In this document: positions 1-5,613 of the stretch, piece by piece
Numbering within the stretch: the stretch's first letter is position 1
How the letters are laid out: the number at the start of each line of letters is the position of its first letter
Assembly: GCA_946478765.1 (NCBI GenBank)
Contig: CAMLDH010000216.1
Coordinates: 1-6,689, forward strand
Reading direction: 5' to 3'
Length of the DNA stretch: 6,689 bases
From: an uncultured Oxalobacteraceae bacterium
GTDB lineage: Bacteria; Pseudomonadota; Gammaproteobacteria; Burkholderiales; Burkholderiaceae
Notes under the pieces: model-generated
What the model saw: only the letters and a program-made list of their open reading frames with translations
Told to the model about the DNA's origin: nothing
Databases searched by the model: none
Translations under genes and position numbers: made by a program

Positions 1-746
1 AAGGCGCACCGCTCTCGTGCCAATTGTGCGCAAACCGAGCCTGGCTGCTCGAAGTCGAATGGCAACACCAGGAAGCGAGACAACAGTCGCCACACGGCTA
101 AGTCGTCGTGTGTGACGCCTGCGGTTCGCATATGGCCGCGGAACGCCTCCACGAAGTCTCGCATCGATTGATGCGCCGCGCCAGACTGGTTCAGTCTGCG
201 GAAAAATTCTTCATGGCTCTGATAATCGCGTGCCCATTTCAGCACATCCTGGATATAGTGCTCAACCTTGGTCGACGTGCGACTGATCGCCACCGCGACC
301 AAATAGCGCGTCGATTCGAACTCGGGCTTGGCCGCCACCCGGCAGGCAAGTGCCACGACATCCGCGAACACCTTGTCGCTTGCCGTAAAGGTGATCGTGC
401 GTTTGGCTTGCAACTCGAGGATGGCGGTCTCGCCCTTGCGGTCATAGCCGGTGACGACGACGTCGTCCATTGGGTGATCGAAACCGGCACGCTGGAACGC
501 CACATGGGTGACCACGACGCCAGGCAGTCCACGCGCCTCACCGCCTGACAACAGCGGCAGGAGGTACTGTGCGCCAACATGCGCTTCCAGCAGCGAACCC
601 GCGGGGCCGGCCGCCGCTGGACTAGCGATCACTGGTACCTCGTCGACGCGGCGGACTTTGTGCGTGTGCACGGCCGCCTCCCCGTCAGTTGTCTCAGCTG
701 GAGCCGGATGACCGGGCGTCGAATTGGAGGAGCTGATGTTGGGCAT
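1..746 (-). CDS. Large defence-type protein, N-terminal PD-(D/E)XK nuclease domain (3' partial)
   Basis: The frame starts at ATG 746, just after an in-frame TAA (about 755), and stays open through base 1, giving 248 visible residues; the C-terminal part is outside the window. Residues 1-48 are a low-complexity Ala/Pro/Thr-rich leader. From residue 50 a nuclease-like domain begins: GSLLEAHVGAQYLL with Glu54, then HPMDDVVV with Asp94/Asp95, a short turn, and ILELQAKRT with Glu111, Gln113 and Lys115. This is the E...D...(E/Q)xK order of PD-(D/E)XK nucleases of the Mrr/Cap4 type. Residues 125-248 look helical, with AVAISRTSTK and DDLAVWRLLSRF. In known defence proteins such a domain is often fused to a large NTPase or repeat sensor, so a cleaving effector head is inferred. 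GC-rich codon use differs from the operon upstream. No strong ribosome binding site is seen. The overlapping plus-strand frame (108-548) is rejected because this frame carries the motifs. Confidence 0.8.
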   Translation of the reverse strand, partial: MPNISSSNSTPGHPAPAETTDGEAAVHTHKVRRVDEVPVIASPAAAGPAGSLLEAHVGAQYLLPLLSGGEARGLPGVVVTHVAFQRAGFDHPMDDVVVTGYDRKGETAILELQAKRTITFTASDKVFADVVALACRVAAKPEFESTRYLVAVAISRTSTKVEHYIQDVLKWARDYQSHEEFFRRLNQSGAAHQSMRDFVEAFRGHMRTAGVTHDDLAVWRLLSRFLVLPFDFEQPGSVCAQLARERCA

Positions 747-840
747 GGCTACATATTACTCATCGCCGCAACCTTGTGCATCCTGCGGTGGTGCGCTGAG
801 CACGTGCTCTTCAGCCCAGCGTTTTTACTTTTTGCGAGTG

Positions 841-859
841 CGTCGGGATTGTCCCGACG
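841..859. repeat. Perfect 8-bp inverted repeat (hairpin)
   Basis: CGTCGGGA and TCCCGACG form a perfect 8-bp stem around a 3-nt TTG loop. It lies about 70 bp beyond the stop codon of the ATPase gene. On the minus strand no run of T follows the stem (the next bases are CACTCGCAAAAAG), so it is not a canonical intrinsic terminator. It could be an imperfect terminator, an mRNA end-protecting hairpin or a protein binding site. Confidence 0.6.
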
Positions 860-862
860 TAG

Positions 863-875
863 TCCTTTCGAAGGA
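863..875. repeat. Short 5-bp inverted repeat beside the larger hairpin
   Basis: TCCTT and AAGGA form a 5-bp stem with a TCG loop, three bases from the 8-bp hairpin. Alone it is weak and could be chance. Its position next to the stronger hairpin, just after the operon, makes a joint role in transcript ending conceivable. Confidence 0.35.
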
Positions 876-929
876 ACTTTCGTAGCACAACCAATGGTTA
901 TTAGGAGCGAACGAGGCCGCTAGTATTCC

Positions 930-2825
930 TTAAGCGGATAACGGCGGAAAGAGCCCCTGCCTTCCATCACCTTTTTCGCCACTAAACCGAACAATATGAG
1001 CCCGATCATGGATGCCAGCGGGCGGATCCTGGTTCTCCAAAACAATAAATTGCCCTAACGAGGACAAACTTGCAAGATGGGCATAAAAATGCTCATTCAA
1101 AGCTGTTTGCTGAAAACGCTTTTCATCCCCCCCTAATTCACCGAACTTATGTGTCTGCATAGGCCCTCGATACGTCAGAAGTGGAGAATCTAGAACGAGT
1201 AAGCCCGGGTGCGGAAGCTGTTTCAAACGACAATAGATCAGGACGGCAACCTTAAATGCAGAATGTAGAATAGCCCGCACCCCCTTCCCATTATCGTTGC
1301 GCTCACGACCGTTCACAACTATATCCTGATCCTTACCGTCAAAATAGACTTCGCCCATATCCGGATATTGCCAAGCGTGAAGCACTTTCTTGACAATCCT
1401 CGAAAACTCGATTGACGCAGCATTATCAATGCTAACCGAAAGACCATCAGCCCGCTGCCGTCCAATTTTCAATAATTGAAGCTCCCTAATCTTACTCTTG
1501 TATTCCTGCAACTGCTTTTGCGAATTAGCTCGCAGTACAAGATCATTTTTTTTACTTACGACTTCCTCGAACGACTTTCGCAAAGCATACTCGTGCGGTC
1601 GCAAGTCGGCGATTTCTAGCTCGACCCTCGTTACGTCAGCCGCAAAACGGGACGTTTCTTCCTCGAGTTCGACAATCTCACTTGCCAACCCGCCGATGGT
1701 CGCCTGAAGGGTTTCGAGATCGCGTTTGATCCGGGAAGCCTCTGCTTCAGCCGCAAGTCGATGCTGCTCGACGGACTCTTCTGTAATCTTGCTCTTTTGC
1801 TGATGAACAGGGAGAGCTCCACAGACTAAGCATTCGGTATCACCCATTAACGAAATCAATACGGCGGCTTCATCGAGTCCTTCCAGTCTCTCAAGGTCAG
1901 ATTTGTGAAGAGCCTCCAGCTCGAGAAACCGCAACTTCATAAGCCGAAGTTCAGCAGTTTTCGACGCACTCAAGTCCCTCGCGTTCAAATGGGTTCGCCG
2001 CTGCAGGGTCAGAACATCAATGCGTGTCTGATAGTGCCGTACAGACTCCGCAATCTTATCCACCAATTCAGAAGCTTGGTGCAATTCGGCCTGCACTTCA
2101 TCGAGCCCTGTTGCGTCTTGGATTTCAATCGCATTCACAAACTCTTGAAGCAGCTCAATCTTTCCGTTTCTTGCCGCTGACAAATGCTCTGCTTTCGGCA
2201 CCTCAGTGACAGCCGAGTCATCAACACCACTTAAGAGGAAGCGAAAAAGACTCTTATCAAGGCTAGACATCCGTTGTTCCGGGATCTGAATCGGGCTACG
2301 CTCACTAATCATTTCATCCTCACCGATGAAAATATAATGTGAGAGCAACCGCAGGGAAAAGCTAGCCTTTTCGCCTGCTTCGTTTCTTGCGAGCTGTGCT
2401 GGCTTTGCGCCAACTTCACCCAGCAAAAACTCAGAAAGAGATTGAGCGGGCCTCTTGGATTTTCGTCCTTTCTGATTCGGAGCAAGAATAGTCGAATCTG
2501 CCAAGTCAGTTTCTTGGGGCGTCAGGAATCCATTATAAAGCTTTACGCTTCCACCTCTGGTACTCCGCTCCAACGTTATCGAGCGATCACTGGGCAACTC
2601 CACCCAAAGCAAGATTCGTTCGTAGTCAGCCCCTTGCTTAGGCAACCGAAGCTTTTCGGCGCCGAACATAAAATCGAGCGATTTTAATATGAAAGACTTA
2701 CCGGCATTGGAACCGCCATAAATAATGCTCAAGCCGGCAGAGAAATCCACCCAAGCATCCTCACAACCCGCTCCTGCAAATAAAAGTCTTTTGACCCTAA
2801 TCCCAGGCTTCATATCTTTGACCAT
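930..2825 (-). CDS. ABC-3C system RAD50/SMC-like ABC ATPase
   Basis: 631 residues, third gene of the operon. The N-terminal ATPase half has Walker A GGSNAGKS (37-44). Two heptad-rich coiled-coil arms (about 240-325 and 345-455) flank a zinc-hook-like CLVCG with Cys332 and Cys335, as in RAD50. The C-terminal half has a signature-like NDNGKGVRAILHSAF (511-524 region), Walker B GLLVLDSPLL with Asp546, and a switch segment VLENQDPP (595-602). The residue after the Walker B Asp is Ser547 rather than the usual Glu; I recall the LDSP form from related SMC-like families. Such ATPases form DNA-engaging dimers. Here it is inferred to be the NTP-driven sensor or clamp that controls the nuclease encoded first. 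ATG 2825 follows the TAG of the upstream gene by one base, with AAAGGA 11 nt upstream, so translation is probably coupled. There is no signal peptide or membrane segment, so it is cytoplasmic. Confidence 0.9.
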   Translation of the reverse strand: MVKDMKPGIRVKRLLFAGAGCEDAWVDFSAGLSIIYGGSNAGKSFILKSLDFMFGAEKLRLPKQGADYERILLWVELPSDRSITLERSTRGGSVKLYNGFLTPQETDLADSTILAPNQKGRKSKRPAQSLSEFLLGEVGAKPAQLARNEAGEKASFSLRLLSHYIFIGEDEMISERSPIQIPEQRMSSLDKSLFRFLLSGVDDSAVTEVPKAEHLSAARNGKIELLQEFVNAIEIQDATGLDEVQAELHQASELVDKIAESVRHYQTRIDVLTLQRRTHLNARDLSASKTAELRLMKLRFLELEALHKSDLERLEGLDEAAVLISLMGDTECLVCGALPVHQQKSKITEESVEQHRLAAEAEASRIKRDLETLQATIGGLASEIVELEEETSRFAADVTRVELEIADLRPHEYALRKSFEEVVSKKNDLVLRANSQKQLQEYKSKIRELQLLKIGRQRADGLSVSIDNAASIEFSRIVKKVLHAWQYPDMGEVYFDGKDQDIVVNGRERNDNGKGVRAILHSAFKVAVLIYCRLKQLPHPGLLVLDSPLLTYRGPMQTHKFGELGGDEKRFQQTALNEHFYAHLASLSSLGQFIVLENQDPPAGIHDRAHIVRFSGEKGDGRQGLFPPLSA

Positions 2826-2826
2826 T

Positions 2827-3312
2827 CTAGTTCAAGTCCTTTCCCAACTGCACACTCCAGCCGCCGATTAATTCAGTTAAGCGGACTTGAAAGAGATCGC
2901 TTCGAAAAGTCTCCTGCGCCAACCAATCGGCGCATTCTTTCAACCTGCGATTATATGGGCTCATCAAGGTGTCAATTAAAGCACCTGCCTTTTCGGACGC
3001 TTCATAAGCGACGCCATTGGGCTCGCTGTGATAGTGCACCATGTGGGCATTTCTCATCAATGCCAAGCCAGCTTCAATCCGTCCTCGTCTAACAAAATAC
3101 TCTCCATGTCTGGAAGGGATCGATGGGTGAATGCTAGGCGGCCCGTTAGCATCCGACGTATGAATCACAAAATAATCATACAGAGCAATTTCCAGCAAAC
3201 TCAGCCTTCGCGGATGAAAAGAATTGAGTATGATTGCAACTCTAATACCCACCTCAAGGGAACTATTAAAAGGGGTTATACGGCCAAAGTCCTGCCGAGC
3301 ACTCATGACCAT
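2827..3312 (-). CDS. ABC-3C system middle component
   Basis: 161 residues, between the effector and ATPase genes. Visible blocks are FNSSLEVGIR (15-24), ALYDYFVIHTSD (43-54), GPPSIHPSIPSR (57-68), EYFVRRGRIEAGLALM (71-86) and LMSPY (116-120). This matches my memory of the middle components of ABC-three-component systems, probably the type called MC2. These are small, mostly helical, winged-helix-like proteins thought to couple the ATPase to the effector; no catalytic residues are evident. ATG 3312 is chosen because AAAGGG (3321-3326) sits 8 nt upstream. It overlaps the end of the effector gene by 10 nt. An alternative ATG at 3306 would give a classic 4-nt ATGA overlap and a protein two residues shorter. 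Overlap upstream and a 1-nt gap downstream show a single transcript with coupled translation. Confidence 0.85.
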   Translation of the reverse strand: MVMSARQDFGRITPFNSSLEVGIRVAIILNSFHPRRLSLLEIALYDYFVIHTSDANGPPSIHPSIPSRHGEYFVRRGRIEAGLALMRNAHMVHYHSEPNGVAYEASEKAGALIDTLMSPYNRRLKECADWLAQETFRSDLFQVRLTELIGGWSVQLGKDLN

Positions 3313-4301
3313 TTCAATTTCCCTTTATTAACATGGTGATGACAAACACCCTGCTTAACACTATTTGGGGCCCGGCTATGTTTTTCAAATACACCTGAGA
3401 CCTTGGTCTGAGCGGCAGCCCTCATAACAGCCAAAAGGCGCGGATAGCCTTTGGTCGCCCGGTATTCGTCCACCACGCCGTCGTAGATATCCTGATCAAA
3501 CTGCTCCAATATCTCTGGACTCAAACTATCCCGAAAATGTCGATGAAACGCCTCGGCGTCATGGTAGCGACGACGTTGATCACACAAGTCAGGCCCATAA
3601 TCTGGATGGGAAAGAACTTCAGTATCGTTGGCGAAAGGAGTTCCGCAATGCGAGCCGTACGTGTTAATAAGTTGAGCTATGTAAGTCCGTTCACTGCTAC
3701 TCACGTTAGTCGGCACAACCCCTGCAGGGGCCGAGCCGGGGTCCATATCAACATGTTCACTGAGAACTTTACGGACATTGGGTTGCTCAATCAGCTTGTG
3801 AACATTCCAAACCTCAACAGAGGAGAAGTCATATTCCTGTATAGCCTGTTTTAATTTATCATCCAGTAAAACACAGACGTTTTCGATAATTGCAGCACCG
3901 CACCGAACGTTCCAATTATTCAACAATTCGGCTTTCAACTTACTAGGCATACCGACATAGTTACGCACTTTTCGAACGACATTGTTTGGTGCGACGAATA
4001 TATATCTTTCGGGCAAGCTAAACTCGCCGGTCGTTGAATAAAAAAATACCTTACCCAATTCGGCAAAAAATTCAGCCTCACCTAGTGGGCGGCTCAATTG
4101 TTTGCACTGGTAATTGTGCCATGGACCTTCGTATCTGTGCGCCGTGCAAAAACCTACGGCATCTAAGCCTCGGTCGCCGGAACCAGAGTTGCGCTCAAAG
4201 TCATGATAATTGTCTTTTTCGTGAGCCAACCATTTTTTGACAAATTCCTCTAGTTCATCGTCATCTAGCACAAGAATATGTTTTGATTCGTTCAAAGCCA
4301 T
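3303..4301 (-). CDS. ABC-3C system effector: PD-(D/E)XK nuclease with C-terminal adaptor domain
   Basis: 332 residues from ATG 4301; an in-frame TTG at 4316 would add five. Residues 10-30 form an acidic helix. Then comes a restriction-endonuclease-like core: DFERNSGSGDRGLDAVGF with Glu36 and Asp47, followed by WHNYQCKQL with Gln65 and Lys67. This E...GDxGxD...QxK pattern is typical of Mrr-type nucleases. Residues 95-185 continue the alpha/beta fold (ERYIFVAP, AAIIENVCVLLDDK). Residues 205-300 are helical, with HPDYGPDL, QRRRYHDAEAFHRHFRD (242-258) and a Tyr/Asp-rich helix, matching my memory of the C-terminal domain shared by ABC-3C effectors. The tail has CHHH (320-323). The inferred role is DNA cleavage once licensed by the ATPase and middle component. 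First gene of the operon; the ribosome binding site is weak at either start. The alternative is a non-cutting DNA-binding variant, but the motif residues look complete. Confidence 0.87.
   Translation of the reverse strand: MALNESKHILVLDDDELEEFVKKWLAHEKDNYHDFERNSGSGDRGLDAVGFCTAHRYEGPWHNYQCKQLSRPLGEAEFFAELGKVFFYSTTGEFSLPERYIFVAPNNVVRKVRNYVGMPSKLKAELLNNWNVRCGAAIIENVCVLLDDKLKQAIQEYDFSSVEVWNVHKLIEQPNVRKVLSEHVDMDPGSAPAGVVPTNVSSSERTYIAQLINTYGSHCGTPFANDTEVLSHPDYGPDLCDQRRRYHDAEAFHRHFRDSLSPEILEQFDQDIYDGVVDEYRATKGYPRLLAVMRAAAQTKVSGVFEKHSRAPNSVKQGVCHHHVNKGKLKWS
3321..3326 (-). promoter_or_regulatory. Ribosome binding site of the middle-component gene
   Basis: AAAGGG on the minus strand, 8 nt before ATG 3312. 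It lies inside the effector coding sequence and favours 3312 over the ATG at 3306, from which it would be 14 nt away. Confidence 0.5.
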
Positions 4302-4397
4302 TGCGATAGCCGCCAATTTAACCAGTTAGAATTTATCAGATCAGCCAATGACACAGCCTGGCCTCGTTATTTCACTTATACAACACAGGACCAGCGA

Positions 4398-4704
4398 TTA
4401 TTGTTGAACCGGTGCCGTTCTACTAGTGAGCCAAAAACCATTTTTCGAATAGCGAATGTATATGCCTGCGTCGGCGATTCCACCATTAGATGTCACGCCG
4501 CGGTAGAACTGGAAGAACGGCTGATACACACTCGGCGCTTGGCGTCGAGCATCTGATCGCTCAACTCAAAGAGCCGCGGGCCATGATGGTAAAGGACCAG
4601 TTCGGTTTTCCCGCATGTAAATACCCGTCGTTATCGTTCCGTCATTGTAACGCTTGATTCCTTCAGGAAATCTATCCTTTTGTCACCAGACAGCATCTGC
4701 TCGC
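4398..4704 (-). pseudogene. Decayed coding remnant with two related repeat units, unrecognised
   Basis: No intact gene lies here, but the minus strand reads like protein in pieces. One frame from 4682 gives FPEGIKRYNDGTITTGIYMR, meets TGA at 4566-4568, then continues in the same frame as FFQFYRGVTSNGG and AGIYIRYSKNGFW up to TAA at 4398-4400. The two pieces align with each other (F-x-x-G-[IV]...G-I-Y-[MI]-R...[TN]-G) although the DNA has diverged. Just upstream of each, in a neighbouring frame, are REQMLSGDKR and SDQMLDAKRR; their DNA shares the 13-base element AGCATCTG[CA]TCGC on the plus strand at 4548-4560 and 4692-4704. A former protein with two units of about 48-53 residues, broken by a stop and frameshifts, is inferred. 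No start codon or ribosome binding site is evident. I do not recognise the family. It could also be chance in a short stretch. Confidence 0.35.
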
Positions 4705-4754
4705 GGATCCGTGCATCTTATTGCTGAATCGTTAAATATCGAGTCTGCTCTTGA

Positions 4755-5062
4755 TGCGGCAACACGTGGGTGCCGCCGCCAGTGTGTCGATGCAGCTCAC
4801 ACAGCAGCCCGGAGCCTGCCGGAACAGGCTCGCGCGATGGTCGCTCTTGTCGGGATGATGCGACTCTTCCCGCGCTCAATGCATGCCCATGAATTGATCC
4901 GCCGCCCTTATCTAGGTCGATCTCGGCCCAAGGTGTCTGAATAAGCTCGCTGGTCAGGATGAACACCAGTAGCACCAGCCATATTGCGACACTGATAGGC
5001 TCGCCGATGCAGGCCTCGTTCGTGTTCAGCGCGCACAGGAACTCGGGCAGTCGCCCGGCACC
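4755..5062 (-). pseudogene. Frameshifted fragment of a second P4-type integrase
   Basis: The translation carries LPEFLCALNTNEACIG, LVLLVFILTSELIQTPWAEI and ELHRHTGGGTHV. These line up with LPEFLRALYANEACMG, LMLLVFVRTSELIETPWAEI and DLHRHTGGGTYL of the intact integrase at 5614-6689. The middle stretch matches only in another frame (PDKSDHRASLFRQA against PDKTDHHVCLSRQA), so compensating indels occurred at roughly 4900 and 4810. The first catalytic Arg is Leu (CTG at 4955-4957). Both ends are missing: nothing like the N-terminal half or the HxxR/Tyr region is present. It is a dead relic of a related but not identical integrase (many substitutions even in matching blocks), so it is not a recent copy. 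It indicates an older insertion at the same junction or a recombination event between islands. Confidence 0.85.
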
Positions 5063-5307
5063 GGTCGCCGGCATCATCACCTCGCCGGAGAACTATCGCC
5101 TGCGCCGAGGCGTAATGCCGCCTATAGGAGCCATATATATGCAATTTAGGCGTTTTATCTTGAAAGGCTAAATTGCCTAAAATCGATACATTTACCAGAC
5201 CGCCCAGTTCCCGGTCGGGCGTCTGCCACGCAGGGCGCCGCAAAGACTCCAAGAAGCAAAAAGAGCTGCGTGCGCCCCCGCAGGACTTGCCAAGTAAACC
5301 GCAGCGG
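5063..5307. other. Non-coding stretch between the integrase relic and alpA
   Basis: No supported gene. Reading frames on both strands here give compositionally odd peptides without motifs. The stretch contains the inverted repeat at 5141-5176, in an AT-rich patch that stands out from GC-rich surroundings, and an imperfect GC-rich hairpin around 5197-5222. It may include regulatory or recombination sites of the island, but I cannot show this. Confidence 0.5.
5141..5176. repeat. 9-bp perfect inverted repeat in an AT-rich patch
   Basis: GCAATTTAG (5141-5149) and CTAAATTGC (5168-5176) are perfect inverted copies separated by 18 bp. An additional inverted pair of about 7 bp is partly embedded: TTTAGGC at 5145-5151 and GCCTAAA at 5175-5181. 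The arm spacing suits a dimeric DNA-binding protein better than a terminator, because the loop is long and no T run follows. AlpA or the integrase/excision machinery are candidate binders by position only. Confidence 0.5.
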
Positions 5308-5320
5308 CTAACTCTGCGGT
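5298..5320 (-). terminator. Hairpin over the end of alpA, possible weak terminator
   Basis: ACCGCAG and CTGCGGT form a 7-bp stem around a 9-nt loop that contains the alpA stop codon (5308-5310). On the minus strand the stem is followed by TTTACTTGG, a poor T tract, so termination would be weak at best. It may merely be chance. Confidence 0.3.
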
Positions 5321-5514
5321 CCTCTAGGCCTCGATTCCAGCCAACTGTTTATTTCTCTCCAAAGCCAGCCAGAAGATCTGGTCGACAGCTTGATCTGCGG
5401 CGGGAAATTGCCCTTCTTGATCAGCAGATAGATGCTCGATCGCGACAGCCCGGTCATGCTGATCACTTCCGGCAGCTTGATCATCCGGTCGCTCGAGTTT
5501 GCATCGGTAGTCAT
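5308..5514 (-). CDS. alpA: AlpA-family DNA-binding regulator / excisionase-like protein
   Basis: 68 residues from ATG 5514. The start is chosen because AAGAGGAG lies 5 nt upstream; an in-frame TTG at 5556 has no such signal. Residues 11-35 form the MerR-like helix-turn-helix: MIKLPEVISMTGLSRSSIYL then LIKKG, followed by FPPQIKLS, the wing GWLWREINSWLESR, and a short basic tail. This is the standard AlpA family layout (about 65-75 residues). AlpA proteins activate or assist excision of P4-like and CP4-57-like elements and regulate the integrase. It lies 99 bp downstream of the integrase on the same strand, so the two may share a transcript or be controlled together. Length and core residues look intact, and the protein is probably functional. 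Confidence 0.92.
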   Translation of the reverse strand: MTTDANSSDRMIKLPEVISMTGLSRSSIYLLIKKGNFPPQIKLSTRSSGWLWREINSWLESRPRGPQS

Positions 5515-5519
5515 CTGTA

Positions 5520-5527
5520 CTCCTCTT
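5520..5527 (-). promoter_or_regulatory. Strong ribosome binding site of alpA
   Basis: AAGAGGAG on the minus strand, with a 5-nt spacer before ATG 5514. This is the best Shine-Dalgarno match in the window and fixes the start of the AlpA protein. Confidence 0.75.
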
Positions 5528-5613
5528 GAGTTCTCACTGGAGCCAAGATAACGCAATGGACGAGGAACACAATCCCCCGGAAACCCGATCGGCGAGATAC
5601 GGCCGCTCCAGCG

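Larger units (their letters stand above)
747..929. other. Intergenic gap between the ABC ATPase and the left-edge nuclease gene
   Basis: This 183-bp gap separates the TAA of the ATPase gene (930-932) from the ATG at 746 of the next minus-strand gene. It holds two small adjacent hairpins (841-859 and 863-875), listed separately. Plus-strand reading frames here have no recognisable product. A promoter for the left-edge gene may lie here, but I could not find a convincing -35/-10 pair. Confidence 0.6.

Noticed and set aside
108..548. Plus-strand open frame of 146 codons
   Set aside because: It is the complement of the left-edge nuclease gene. The minus-strand frame from 746 carries coherent nuclease motifs and codon use; this one has none.
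239..580. Minus-strand open frame of 113 codons
   Set aside because: Out-of-frame shadow of the same left-edge gene, with Ser/Arg-rich low-information translation.
579..923. Plus-strand frame of 114 codons across the gap after the operon
   Set aside because: No motif and no ribosome binding site; it spans the start of the opposite-strand gene and the hairpins.
4375..4380. TATAAG on the minus strand as a -10 element for the ABC-3C operon
   Set aside because: No acceptable -35 hexamer at 16-18 bp; a promoter is expected near here but this one cannot be supported.
4654..4944. Plus-strand frame of 96 codons
   Set aside because: Lies antisense to the integrase relic, whose similarity to the intact integrase explains the sequence.
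4908..5252. Minus-strand frame of 114 codons
   Set aside because: Overlaps the integrase relic out of frame; the part upstream of the relic shows no recognisable domain.
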